A stretch of 64,000 nucleotides of DNA from Achromobacter seleniivolatilans (GTDB lineage Bacteria; Pseudomonadota; Gammaproteobacteria; Burkholderiales; Burkholderiaceae_B): contig NZ_CP132976.1 of NCBI RefSeq assembly GCF_030864005.1, forward strand, positions 248,001 to 312,000, written 5' to 3'. The notes below the pieces were generated by a model. It was not told where the DNA came from. It saw only the letters and a list, made by a program, of their open reading frames with translations, and ran no database searches. The position numbers and the translations under genes are program-made. Numbering within the stretch: position 1 is the first letter of the stretch; each line of letters opens with the position of its first letter. Shown here piece by piece: positions 51,660 through 59,553 of this stretch.

Positions 51660-52349
51660 GTGCGTGGCAAACCTTCCTTTCGCGGCGGCAGCAAGCTGAC
51701 CGCTCTTGTCGTGGCCCTGATCCTGGCGGCTGCGGGCGCCCTCGTCAATTGGTTCCAAGACGGGCAGCGGCCGGCTGATCGGCCCGCGCCGCCGATTGCT
51801 TCTTCCAACCCTTCTTCGTCCGCCTCTACCCCAGCTTCTTCGGGCCGGCCTGGAGCTTCCCCGGCTGGCGGCGTACCGCAGGGCAGCTACACGCTGACCG
51901 GCACCATCGTCAACGTCGCCGACGGCGATACCGTGACGCTGCGTGCCCCGGATGGGCAGCGCCGCATCCGCATGGACAGTATTGACGCGCCTGAAGAGGG
52001 CCATGGCGCCGACCAGCCCGGCCAGCCCTATGCCGAGGCCTCGCGTCAGAACCTGGCAACCCTGGTAGCGGGAAAATCGCTCACCGCCCAATGCTATGAA
52101 AAGGACCAGTATGGCCGTGACGTTTGCGCCCTGATCCTGGAAGACGGGCGCTCCGCGAACCGCTTGCAGGTAGAAGCGGGCTACGCATGGGCCTACACCG
52201 CCCGCAAGGGCGACTATCTGCGCGACAAGGCCATGCCTGATCTGCAACGGCAGGCGAAAGCGGCTGGGCGTGGTCTATGGGTCCAGCAAGCGGCCGTGCA
52301 GCCCTGGAAATGGCGCTACGACTGCTGGCGGCAACGGCAATGCGGCTGA
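51660..52349 (+). CDS. Thermonuclease-like (SNase) protein with N-terminal membrane anchor
   Basis: A 229-residue protein beginning at a GTG with GGAG upstream. A hydrophobic anchor or signal (about 12-30, LTALVVALILAAAGALVNWF) is followed by a Ser/Pro/Ala-rich linker (about 38-70). The nuclease fold has YTLTGTIVNVADGDTVTLRA, RRIRMDSIDAPE (with the Arg and Asp of the active site) and KDQYGRDVCALIL (second catalytic Arg). WKWRYDCWRQRQCG closes it. It is likely a periplasmic or surface nuclease. An earlier in-frame ATG at 51618 lacks a ribosome site. Confidence 0.8.
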   Translation: MRGKPSFRGGSKLTALVVALILAAAGALVNWFQDGQRPADRPAPPIASSNPSSSASTPASSGRPGASPAGGVPQGSYTLTGTIVNVADGDTVTLRAPDGQRRIRMDSIDAPEEGHGADQPGQPYAEASRQNLATLVAGKSLTAQCYEKDQYGRDVCALILEDGRSANRLQVEAGYAWAYTARKGDYLRDKAMPDLQRQAKAAGRGLWVQQAAVQPWKWRYDCWRQRQCG

Positions 52350-52450
52350 TGCCCGCTTTGCCTCTATAGTCCCGCTAGGGGGATGCCTGGATACTGGGGC
52401 AGGCCCGCGTTTGCTATTCTCTGTCGCAACGATTTGAAGGGAAGGTCTCC

Positions 52451-54682
52451 ATGCGTGTATTGAAGCGGCTCTGGGCGACGGCCATGCTGCTGTCGCTGGC
52501 GTTGGCGGGTTGTTCGCAAGAAAGCCCCATCAACAGCCCTTATCCGTCGGGCGCCGAAAGCCAGAACACCTTCTATTCCGCATTTGTTCAGCGTTCGCCA
52601 AAGTACCTGGACCCAGCCAGCTCTTATTCCGTCGACGAAACCCCTTATACCTACAACATCTATGAGACGTTGTATGGCTATCACTACCTGAAACGGCCCT
52701 ACGAATTGGTGCCGCGGGCGGCTCAGTCGATTGACCCGCCCGTGTATCTGGACGCGCAAGGCAATATCTTGCCCGCCGACACACCAGGCGATCAGATTGC
52801 CGAAAGCGTCTACGACATCAAGATCCGGCCCGGTTCACGGTTTCAGCCGCATCCCGCGTTTGCCCGCAAGACGGATGGCAGCTACGACTACTATCCGCTG
52901 GCCGACGGCGAGCTGGAAGACAAGTTCTACATTCCCGATTTTCCGCGCACCGGCACGCGTGAGCTGACGGCGGATGACTACGTTTACGCGTTCCGCCGGC
53001 TGGCCAGTCCCCGCGTCATTTCGCCCATCTATTCCCTGATGGCCGACCATGTGCAGGGCATGAAAGACTACGGTGACCGCTTGCGCAAGCGCGACCAGGC
53101 GCTGCGCCGCGATGCGCCCGCTGGCGCGTTGCCTTGGTTGGATCTGCGCGAGGCCGACGGCTTTACCGGTGTGCAGGCATTGGACCCGCATACGCTGCGC
53201 ATCCGCGTCAACGGCAAGTATCCGCAATTCAAATACTGGCTGGCCATGACGTTTACGGCCCCCATCCCTTGGGAAGCCGACCGCTTCTATAACCAGCCGG
53301 GCATGGCGGCGCATGACCTTTCCTTGAATACCTGGCCCGTGGGCACCGGCCCCTACATGATGGCCGAGTCCTTGCCGAACCGCCGCCACGTGTTGGTCCG
53401 CAACCCCAACTTCCACGGCGAGAGCTACCCCTGCGAGGGGGAGCCGGGCGATAAGGCGGCGGGCCTGTTGGCCGACTGCGGCAAACCTACTCCCTTTATT
53501 GATCGCGCCGTATTCAGCCTGGAAAAAGAAGCCATTCCGCTGACCGGCAAGTTCATGCAAGGCTATTACGACGTGCCGCAGCTCGAACGCGGCGAATACG
53601 GCGTGGCCATGCTGGTTGCGGCAGGCGACAGCCAGGACAAGGCGCGGCAGTACCAGGAACACGGCATCAGACTGCCGACCACCGTTGAAACCGCCAACTG
53701 GTACATGGGTTTCAACTGGCTGGACCCCGTGGTGGGCAAGGGCGCTACTCCTGAGCAGGAAGAAAAAAATCGCAAACTGCGGCAAGCCATCAGCATCGTG
53801 TTCGACTGGGAAGAATACGTAGCGGTGTTTGAAAACAGCCAGGCGTCAGTGGCTCAGGGGCCGGTGCCTCCCGGGGTGTTGGGCTTTCGCGATCTGCCGG
53901 AAGGCGTAAACCATGTTGTCTACGATCTGGTGGACGGCAAACCCGTGCGCAAGTCCGTTGACGTGGCCAAAGCCCTGCTGGCCGAAGCCGGCTACCCAGA
54001 GGGGCGCAACGCCACGACCGGCGCGCCGCTGGTCCTGTACTACGACGCCATGCAGGGCGGAGGCTCGAATCCGCAATTCGACTGGATGCGCAGGCAATTG
54101 AACAAGATTGGCGTGCAGCTGGATCTGCGCTCTACCGATTACAACCGCTTCCAGGACAAGATGACGCGTGGTGCTGCGCAGCTTTTCTTGTGGGGCTGGA
54201 ACGCGGATTATCCCGACGCCGAAAACTTTCTGTTTCTGCTTTACGGTCCCAATGCCAAGGCCAAGGGCGGGGGCGAAAACGCGGCCAATTACGCAAGTCC
54301 GGAATTCGACAAGCTGTTTGAACAAATGAAATTTCTGGACGACGGTCCGGAAAAGGCAGCACTCATTTCCAAGATGGTCGCCATCGTGCAGCGCGACGCG
54401 CCATGGATGTTTGGCTTCTTCCCGATGTCGGGTGGCGCGTATCAACAGTGGGTCGGCAATGCCAAACCCACTCAAATGGTGCGCAATACCTTGCAGTTCA
54501 TGAAGGTCGATTCGGCGCTGCGCCAGAAAAAAATAGACGAATGGAACTTCCCGATCTGGTGGCCGATCGGCCTGCTGGTACTGCTGATTGCATTGGCGAT
54601 CTGGCCGTCGTATGTGGCGCTCAAGCGGCGCGAACGCCAAACCGCATTTGGCCCGTCCGTCAATAAGGAGCGTCAATCATGA
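52451..54682 (+). CDS. Peptide ABC transporter substrate-binding lipoprotein with C-terminal membrane helix
   Basis: A 743-residue DppA/OppA-family binding protein. The signal ends in the lipobox LAGC (Cys21). Then come the family-5 solute-binding segments SPKYLDPASSYSVDETPYTY, DYVYAFRRLASPRVISPIYS, VGTGPYMMAESLPNRRHVLV and WGWNADYPDAENFLFLLYGP. It is much longer than usual (about 530-600). It ends in a hydrophobic helix (about 703-725, FPIWWPIGLLVLLIALAIWP) with a basic tail (KRRERQ), which would place that tail in the cytoplasm. This double anchoring is unusual. It overlaps the permease gene by 4 bp. Confidence 0.87.
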   Translation: MRVLKRLWATAMLLSLALAGCSQESPINSPYPSGAESQNTFYSAFVQRSPKYLDPASSYSVDETPYTYNIYETLYGYHYLKRPYELVPRAAQSIDPPVYLDAQGNILPADTPGDQIAESVYDIKIRPGSRFQPHPAFARKTDGSYDYYPLADGELEDKFYIPDFPRTGTRELTADDYVYAFRRLASPRVISPIYSLMADHVQGMKDYGDRLRKRDQALRRDAPAGALPWLDLREADGFTGVQALDPHTLRIRVNGKYPQFKYWLAMTFTAPIPWEADRFYNQPGMAAHDLSLNTWPVGTGPYMMAESLPNRRHVLVRNPNFHGESYPCEGEPGDKAAGLLADCGKPTPFIDRAVFSLEKEAIPLTGKFMQGYYDVPQLERGEYGVAMLVAAGDSQDKARQYQEHGIRLPTTVETANWYMGFNWLDPVVGKGATPEQEEKNRKLRQAISIVFDWEEYVAVFENSQASVAQGPVPPGVLGFRDLPEGVNHVVYDLVDGKPVRKSVDVAKALLAEAGYPEGRNATTGAPLVLYYDAMQGGGSNPQFDWMRRQLNKIGVQLDLRSTDYNRFQDKMTRGAAQLFLWGWNADYPDAENFLFLLYGPNAKAKGGGENAANYASPEFDKLFEQMKFLDDGPEKAALISKMVAIVQRDAPWMFGFFPMSGGAYQQWVGNAKPTQMVRNTLQFMKVDSALRQKKIDEWNFPIWWPIGLLVLLIALAIWPSYVALKRRERQTAFGPSVNKERQS

Positions 54683-55656
54683 TCGGCTATGTCATCCGCC
54701 GGCTGCTGTACGGCGTGCTGATTCTGATCGGCGTGAACCTCTTCACCTTTGTCTTGTTCTTCGCGGTCAATACGCCCGACGACATGGCCCGCCTGGCCAT
54801 TGGCGGGCAGCGCGCCAGTCAGGACGCGGTTGAAAAATGGAAGGTTGAACGCGGCTACGACAAGCCGCTGTTCTTCAACGCCAAGGCTGAGGGCGCGGCG
54901 CAGTTGACGGACACCGTGTTCTATCAGCGCTCGGTGCCATTGCTGGTGATGGACTTTGGCGCGTCTGACGGCGGTCGCGACATCGGCCGGGAAATCAAGA
55001 CCCGGATGGGACCCAGTCTGGCATTGGCAGTGCCGACCTTCTTCCTGGGGCTCTTCGTCAGTATCGTGTTTTCGCTGATGCTGGTGTATTTCAGGGCAAC
55101 GCGGCTGGACTTCTGGGGCGTGGTGCTGTGCGTGCTGCTACTGTCAATTTCCAGCCTGTTCTACATCATTGCCGGGCAATGGGTCTTTGCCAAACTGATG
55201 CGGCTGGTGCCGTTCTCGGGTTTTGCGGGCGGCCTTGATGTCGTGAAGTTCCTGGCTTTGCCGGTGCTGGTCGCCATTGTGTCGCGGCTGGGCCCCGAGG
55301 CACGCTTCTACCGCACCCTGTTCCTGGAGGAAATCGGCAAGGACTACGTGCGCACCGCTCGATCCAAGGGGCTGGCGGAACGCGTCGTGCTGTTCCGGCA
55401 CGTGCTGCGCAACGCCATGCTGCCGATCCTGACCAGCACGGTGGCAGCCTTGCCGCTGCTGTTCATGGGCAGCTTGATTGCCGAATCATTTTTTGGCATT
55501 CCCGGCTTGGGCAGCTACACCATCGACGCCATCAATGCGCAAGATTTTTCCATTGTGCGGGCCATGGTGTTCTTGGGCGCCGCGCTCTATATCGTGGGGC
55601 TGATCCTGGCCGATATTTCCTACACGCTGGCTGACCCCCGCGTCAGATTCGAGTAG
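54679..55656 (+). CDS. Peptide ABC transporter permease (OppB/YejB-like)
   Basis: A 325-residue permease that begins MIGYVIRRLLYGVLILIGVN, the standard OppB/DppB start, with six hydrophobic helices. The EAA loop is TARSKGLAERVVLFRHVLRNAMLPILT, followed by FFGIPGLGSYTIDAINAQDF. Its insert around 60-100 (FFNAKAEGAAQLTDTVFYQR) is longer than in OppB, as in YejB-type proteins. The ATG overlaps the binding-protein stop (ATGA). Confidence 0.9.
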   Translation: MIGYVIRRLLYGVLILIGVNLFTFVLFFAVNTPDDMARLAIGGQRASQDAVEKWKVERGYDKPLFFNAKAEGAAQLTDTVFYQRSVPLLVMDFGASDGGRDIGREIKTRMGPSLALAVPTFFLGLFVSIVFSLMLVYFRATRLDFWGVVLCVLLLSISSLFYIIAGQWVFAKLMRLVPFSGFAGGLDVVKFLALPVLVAIVSRLGPEARFYRTLFLEEIGKDYVRTARSKGLAERVVLFRHVLRNAMLPILTSTVAALPLLFMGSLIAESFFGIPGLGSYTIDAINAQDFSIVRAMVFLGAALYIVGLILADISYTLADPRVRFE

Positions 55657-55661
55657 CCGTC

Positions 55662-57173
55662 ATGCCTAAATTTGTCTTTCTCTGGACTGATATTGCGCTG
55701 TGGCTCATGGCGCTGGGCGCGCTGGCCTACTTTTGGCACGTGCGCCGCAGCCCGAACTTGCGGGCCACCTGGTCGCGCGTCGCGCGTGATACGCCCGCCA
55801 TGTGCTCGGCGGTTGTCCTGGCTGCGTTTACCGTGATTGGATTGCTGGACTCCGTGCATTACCGCCCGCAGTTGCCGCCCGCGCCCGGTATAGCCGCCAA
55901 CGCCGCGCCGAACTATGCGCCGTCGATCCAATCGGCTCTGGACGCCGTTGTGGCCAGCAGTGTGCTGACGCGGCCGGAAAAGACCTATTCCAAACCCTTG
56001 GCCGTGCAGCAGTTCACCAAGGAAACGATGCTGGTTGATGACAAGCCGGTGCGCGACTATCCGCGGCTGCGCGGCGCAGCCACGCATTTGAAGGACCCCG
56101 CCACCGAGTATCGGGGCGATGTCTTGAAGCGCCTGGGAATTGGACTGGCCGGCGGATTGGCGGTGGCGCTGGCTTCTGCGGCGGTGCTGTTTGCCTGCTT
56201 GGCCAAGCGCGCGGGGTCGGTGTCCGACGCGGCCGAAGCATTGCTGGGCGGCCGCTCCGATGTGCCGTGGCGCGCCATGACCATCACCTTTACGGTGCTG
56301 TGCCTGACGGCGGGCGCGCTGGCGGGCTTGTCCAGCGGTTATCACGCGCTGGGCACCGATCGCATCGGCAATGACGTGTTGTGGCAGGCGCTCAAGAGCA
56401 TCCGCACGGCGCTTGTCATCGGTAGCCTGACCACCATCGCCATGCTGCCGCCTGCCATTATCTTCGGCATTGCCGCCGGGTATTTCAAGGGCAAGGTCGA
56501 CGACGCCATCCAGTATCTGTACACCACCATCACGTCGATTCCCGGCGTATTGCTGGTGGCGGCCTGCGCGCTGATGATGCAGGTGTATATCGACAATCAC
56601 TCGGACCTGTTTGATACCTCTGCCGCCCGCGCGGACCTGCGGCTGTTCCTGCTGTGCATGATTCTGGGGCTGACGGGCTGGGCGGGCTTGTGCCGGCTCC
56701 TGCGTGCGGAAACGTTGAAGCTGCGCGAATTGGAATATGTGCAGGCGGCGCGTGCGTTCGGCGTGTCGCACTGGCGCATCATGACGCGCCATCTGCTGCC
56801 CAACGTGGCGCACCTTGTGCTGATCACCGTGGTGCTGGAATTTTCAGGTCTGGTGCTGTACGAAGCCGTGTTGTCCTATTTGGGCATCGGCGTGGACCCC
56901 AGCATGAATTCCTTTGGCTCCATGATCAATGGCGCCAGGCTGGAAATGTCCCGCGACCCCATGATCTGGTGGAGCCTGATGACTGCCTTTATTTTCATGC
57001 TGGCGCTGGTGCTGGCGGCCAATCTGTTTGCGGACGCGGTGCGCGATGCGTTCGACCCGCGCACGCGCCGCTACAAACCCAGCCGCATGGCCCGATTGGG
57101 CGGACTATTCGGCCGCCGTCCTGCGCCCGCGTTGGCCGAGGCACGACCGTCCAAATCAGGAGACGCGCCATGA
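55662..57173 (+). CDS. Peptide ABC transporter permease (OppC/YejE-like) with long N-terminal extension
   Basis: A 503-residue permease. The C-terminal 280 residues are a normal OppC/DppC permease (GTDRIGNDVLWQALKSIRTA; EAA loop QAARAFGVSHWRIMTRHLLP; YLGIGVDPSMNSFGSMI). The N-terminal 220 residues carry extra helices near 10-25, 47-65 and 155-180, plus a hydrophilic region (about 68-150) that would be periplasmic. That is far longer than OppC (about 300) and longer than YejE (about 340). It overlaps the ATPase start by 4 bp. Confidence 0.88.
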   Translation: MPKFVFLWTDIALWLMALGALAYFWHVRRSPNLRATWSRVARDTPAMCSAVVLAAFTVIGLLDSVHYRPQLPPAPGIAANAAPNYAPSIQSALDAVVASSVLTRPEKTYSKPLAVQQFTKETMLVDDKPVRDYPRLRGAATHLKDPATEYRGDVLKRLGIGLAGGLAVALASAAVLFACLAKRAGSVSDAAEALLGGRSDVPWRAMTITFTVLCLTAGALAGLSSGYHALGTDRIGNDVLWQALKSIRTALVIGSLTTIAMLPPAIIFGIAAGYFKGKVDDAIQYLYTTITSIPGVLLVAACALMMQVYIDNHSDLFDTSAARADLRLFLLCMILGLTGWAGLCRLLRAETLKLRELEYVQAARAFGVSHWRIMTRHLLPNVAHLVLITVVLEFSGLVLYEAVLSYLGIGVDPSMNSFGSMINGARLEMSRDPMIWWSLMTAFIFMLALVLAANLFADAVRDAFDPRTRRYKPSRMARLGGLFGRRPAPALAEARPSKSGDAP

Positions 57174-58873
57174 GCCAGGACACGCCATTGCTTGACGTGC
57201 GCGAACTGGACGTCGATATCATCGGTGAAAGCGGCATGACGCATGCGGTCAAGCGCTTGCAGCTGGCCATTTCTCAGCGTCAGACTTTTGCGCTGGTGGG
57301 TGAGTCCGGCTGCGGCAAGAGCATCACGGCGCTGGCTTTGCTGCGCCTTTTGCCGGATGCCGGCCGCATCGTCGGCGGCCAAATCGATCTGGACGGCGAA
57401 GACCTGAATCGCTTGCCTGAGAGCGCCATGCGCGGCGTGCGCGGCGGCCGCATCGGCATCATTTTTCAGGAGCCTTCCACCAGCCTGAATCCCGTCATGC
57501 GGGTGGGCGACCAGATCATTGAAACGCTGGCGGCGCATACGCCCTTGCGCGGCGCTGCGGCGCGCGCGCGAGCCATCGATTGGCTGCGCCGCGTGGGCAT
57601 TCCCGAGCCAGAGCGGCGCGTGGATGATTATCCCTTCCAATTCTCGGGCGGGCAGAAACAGCGCGTCATGATCGCGATCGCGCTGGCGGCTGAACCGCTG
57701 CTGCTGATTGCTGACGAACCGACGACAGCGCTGGATGTCACGGTGCAGGCGCAGGTGTTGGATCTGTTGGCCAACATCCAGCAGGAAATGGGCATGGCCG
57801 TGTTGCTCATTACCCATGACCTGGCCGTCGTGAAAAACGTGGCCCACCATGTGGCCTTGATGCGCGGCGGTGAAATTGTTGAAAGCGCCAGCGCGGAGGA
57901 ATTCTTCCGCGCACCCAAGCATCCCTATGCGCGGCAGCTGTTTGAGGCAATACCTACGTTCGAAAAACGCGGGGTGCCATTGACCGAGCAGGGCCGGCTG
58001 GCCATGGCGCAGGACGACGGCCGGCGGGCGCGCAACCGCACTGCGCGCGAGACCGGCGGCGTGGTGCTGGACGTGCAGGATCTGAAAGTGCATTACCCCG
58101 TGCGCAAAGGCCCGTTGCGGCGCATTGTCTCGTGGGTCAAAGCCGTGGATGGCGTGACCTTCTCGCTGCGTGCTGGTGAAACGCTGGCGCTGCTGGGCGA
58201 GTCGGGCTGCGGCAAGACCACGACAGGCAAGGCGCTGTTGCGGCTGATTGATGGCGCGCGGATATCCGGCCGGGCGATGCTGCAAGGCCGCGATCTGCTT
58301 TCGGCCGATCGCCGCAACCTGCGAGATTTGCGCCAGGATATTCAGATCATCTTTCAAGACCCGTACGCATCGCTGGACCCGCGCATGCGCGTGGGCGAGA
58401 TTCTGGACGAAGGGCTGGCGTCGCTGCGGCGGGGCATGAGCAAAGAGGCGCGCGCCGCGCATGCGGCGCAACTGATCGAACGGGTGGGGCTGCCTGGCAA
58501 TACGCTGACTCGTTATCCGCATGAGTTCTCGGGCGGGCAACGGCAACGCATCGCCATTGCCCGGGCCTTGGCGGTGGAACCCAAGGTGCTGATCTGCGAC
58601 GAGCCGACCTCAGCACTGGATGTCTCTGTCCAGGCGCAGATCCTTGACCTGTTGCGCGAGCTTCAGGACGAGTTGGGTATCGCCTACCTGTTCATTACTC
58701 ACAACTTCGGCGTGGTGGAATATCTGGCGGATCGCATTGCCGTTATGGATGGCGGTCAAATCGTCGAACTCGGGCAGGCGGACGCTGTGCTGCACGCGCC
58801 GCGTCAGGAGCTGACTCGCCGGCTGCTCGCTGCCGTGCCGCGTTTGCAGTTCGGAACGCCTGATCCTGGCTGA
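57170..58873 (+). CDS. Fused duplicated peptide ABC transporter ATPase (YejF-like)
   Basis: A 567-residue protein with two complete ATPase domains. The first has Walker A GESGCGKS (about 42), signature FSGGQKQRVMIAIALA and Walker B LLLIADEPTTALD. The second has GESGCGKT (about 342), FSGGQRQRIAIARALA and VLICDEPTSALD. Both carry the oligopeptide C-terminal motif. Fusion of the OppD- and OppF-like halves is typical of YejF/GsiA-type systems. The start at 57170 overlaps the upstream permease stop. It completes a four-gene peptide importer. Confidence 0.92.
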   Translation: MSQDTPLLDVRELDVDIIGESGMTHAVKRLQLAISQRQTFALVGESGCGKSITALALLRLLPDAGRIVGGQIDLDGEDLNRLPESAMRGVRGGRIGIIFQEPSTSLNPVMRVGDQIIETLAAHTPLRGAAARARAIDWLRRVGIPEPERRVDDYPFQFSGGQKQRVMIAIALAAEPLLLIADEPTTALDVTVQAQVLDLLANIQQEMGMAVLLITHDLAVVKNVAHHVALMRGGEIVESASAEEFFRAPKHPYARQLFEAIPTFEKRGVPLTEQGRLAMAQDDGRRARNRTARETGGVVLDVQDLKVHYPVRKGPLRRIVSWVKAVDGVTFSLRAGETLALLGESGCGKTTTGKALLRLIDGARISGRAMLQGRDLLSADRRNLRDLRQDIQIIFQDPYASLDPRMRVGEILDEGLASLRRGMSKEARAAHAAQLIERVGLPGNTLTRYPHEFSGGQRQRIAIARALAVEPKVLICDEPTSALDVSVQAQILDLLRELQDELGIAYLFITHNFGVVEYLADRIAVMDGGQIVELGQADAVLHAPRQELTRRLLAAVPRLQFGTPDPG

Positions 58874-58904
58874 ACCTGGCGGCGCCGGAAAATTCGCTTG
58901 CCAT

Positions 58905-58940
58905 GAAAAAAGCGTCCTGACCCTTGCGGATCAGGACGCT
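58905..58940 (-). terminator. Rho-independent terminator of the marR operon
   Basis: AGCGTCCTGA pairs perfectly with TCAGGACGCT (58911-58920 with 58931-58940, 10-nt loop). On the minus strand the stem is followed by six T residues. It lies 34 bp beyond the MarR stop. It may also end the convergent peptide-transporter operon. Confidence 0.85.
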
Positions 58941-58973
58941 GGCCGCGCCTGGGTTTTGACTAGCGCGGCGTGC

Positions 58974-59522
58974 TCAGTGCTCGTCTTGATGTGCGCTGCG
59001 CGTTTCCAGCCAGATCATCGTGTCATGCCTTAAAGTGCGAACGCATTGCGCCAGGAAGGCATGTACGGTTTCCAGTTCAGTGGCGTCGTAGCGGCGAGCC
59101 ATCATCACGACGGCTTCGGCGATCCACTGGCGTTCCTGGGCCAGGTGCTGGCACTGTTCTTCCACCGGCCGTATCACGATCATCCGGCGATCCAGCGGGT
59201 GGCGGCCGCGTTGCACATAGCCTGCTGCCTCCAGCCGGTTGATCAAGGCGGTTGCACCGCCTGAGCTGATGCCCATCAACTGGGCGAGCTGCCCGGTAGG
59301 CAAGGCGTCAAACTCCATCACCAGTTCCAGCGCTTTGAGATCCGCCAGGGGGATGTCCAGCTTTTCCGCCAGAGCCGATTGGCACGCCGCGTTATACACG
59401 GAGAACTGCCGGCCCAGCATCAGCGCGATATCGTCAAGCATCCCCGGCCGCAGGCCACTTGTGCGAGATTCAGGCATCACGGTCACATGCTCATGGTGAT
59501 TGATGGTTTCTTGTTGCAGCAT
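58974..59522 (-). CDS. MarR-family transcriptional regulator
   Basis: A 182-residue MarR regulator. The winged helix-turn-helix at about 75-140 is clear: LPTGQLAQLMGISSGGATAL, INRLEAAGYVQRGRHPLDRR (wing), and MIVIRPVEE. The chosen ATG at 59522 has GGGAG nine nt upstream; an in-frame ATG further up lies in the lipoprotein gene. It starts 32 bp after that lipoprotein gene on the same strand and may share its transcript, making control of the lipoprotein locus a fair guess. The N-terminal His-rich stretch (NHHEHV) might bind metal. Confidence 0.87.
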   Translation of the reverse strand: MLQQETINHHEHVTVMPESRTSGLRPGMLDDIALMLGRQFSVYNAACQSALAEKLDIPLADLKALELVMEFDALPTGQLAQLMGISSGGATALINRLEAAGYVQRGRHPLDRRMIVIRPVEEQCQHLAQERQWIAEAVVMMARRYDATELETVHAFLAQCVRTLRHDTMIWLETRSAHQDEH

Positions 59523-59553
59523 GATGTCGCTCCCTAACGGATGTGGTGGTGGA

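Noticed and set aside
56654..57169. Upstream extension of the fused ATPase
   Set aside because: These codons overlap the permease gene in another frame. The ATG at 57170 overlaps the permease stop in the usual ATGA manner and begins the ATPase domain.
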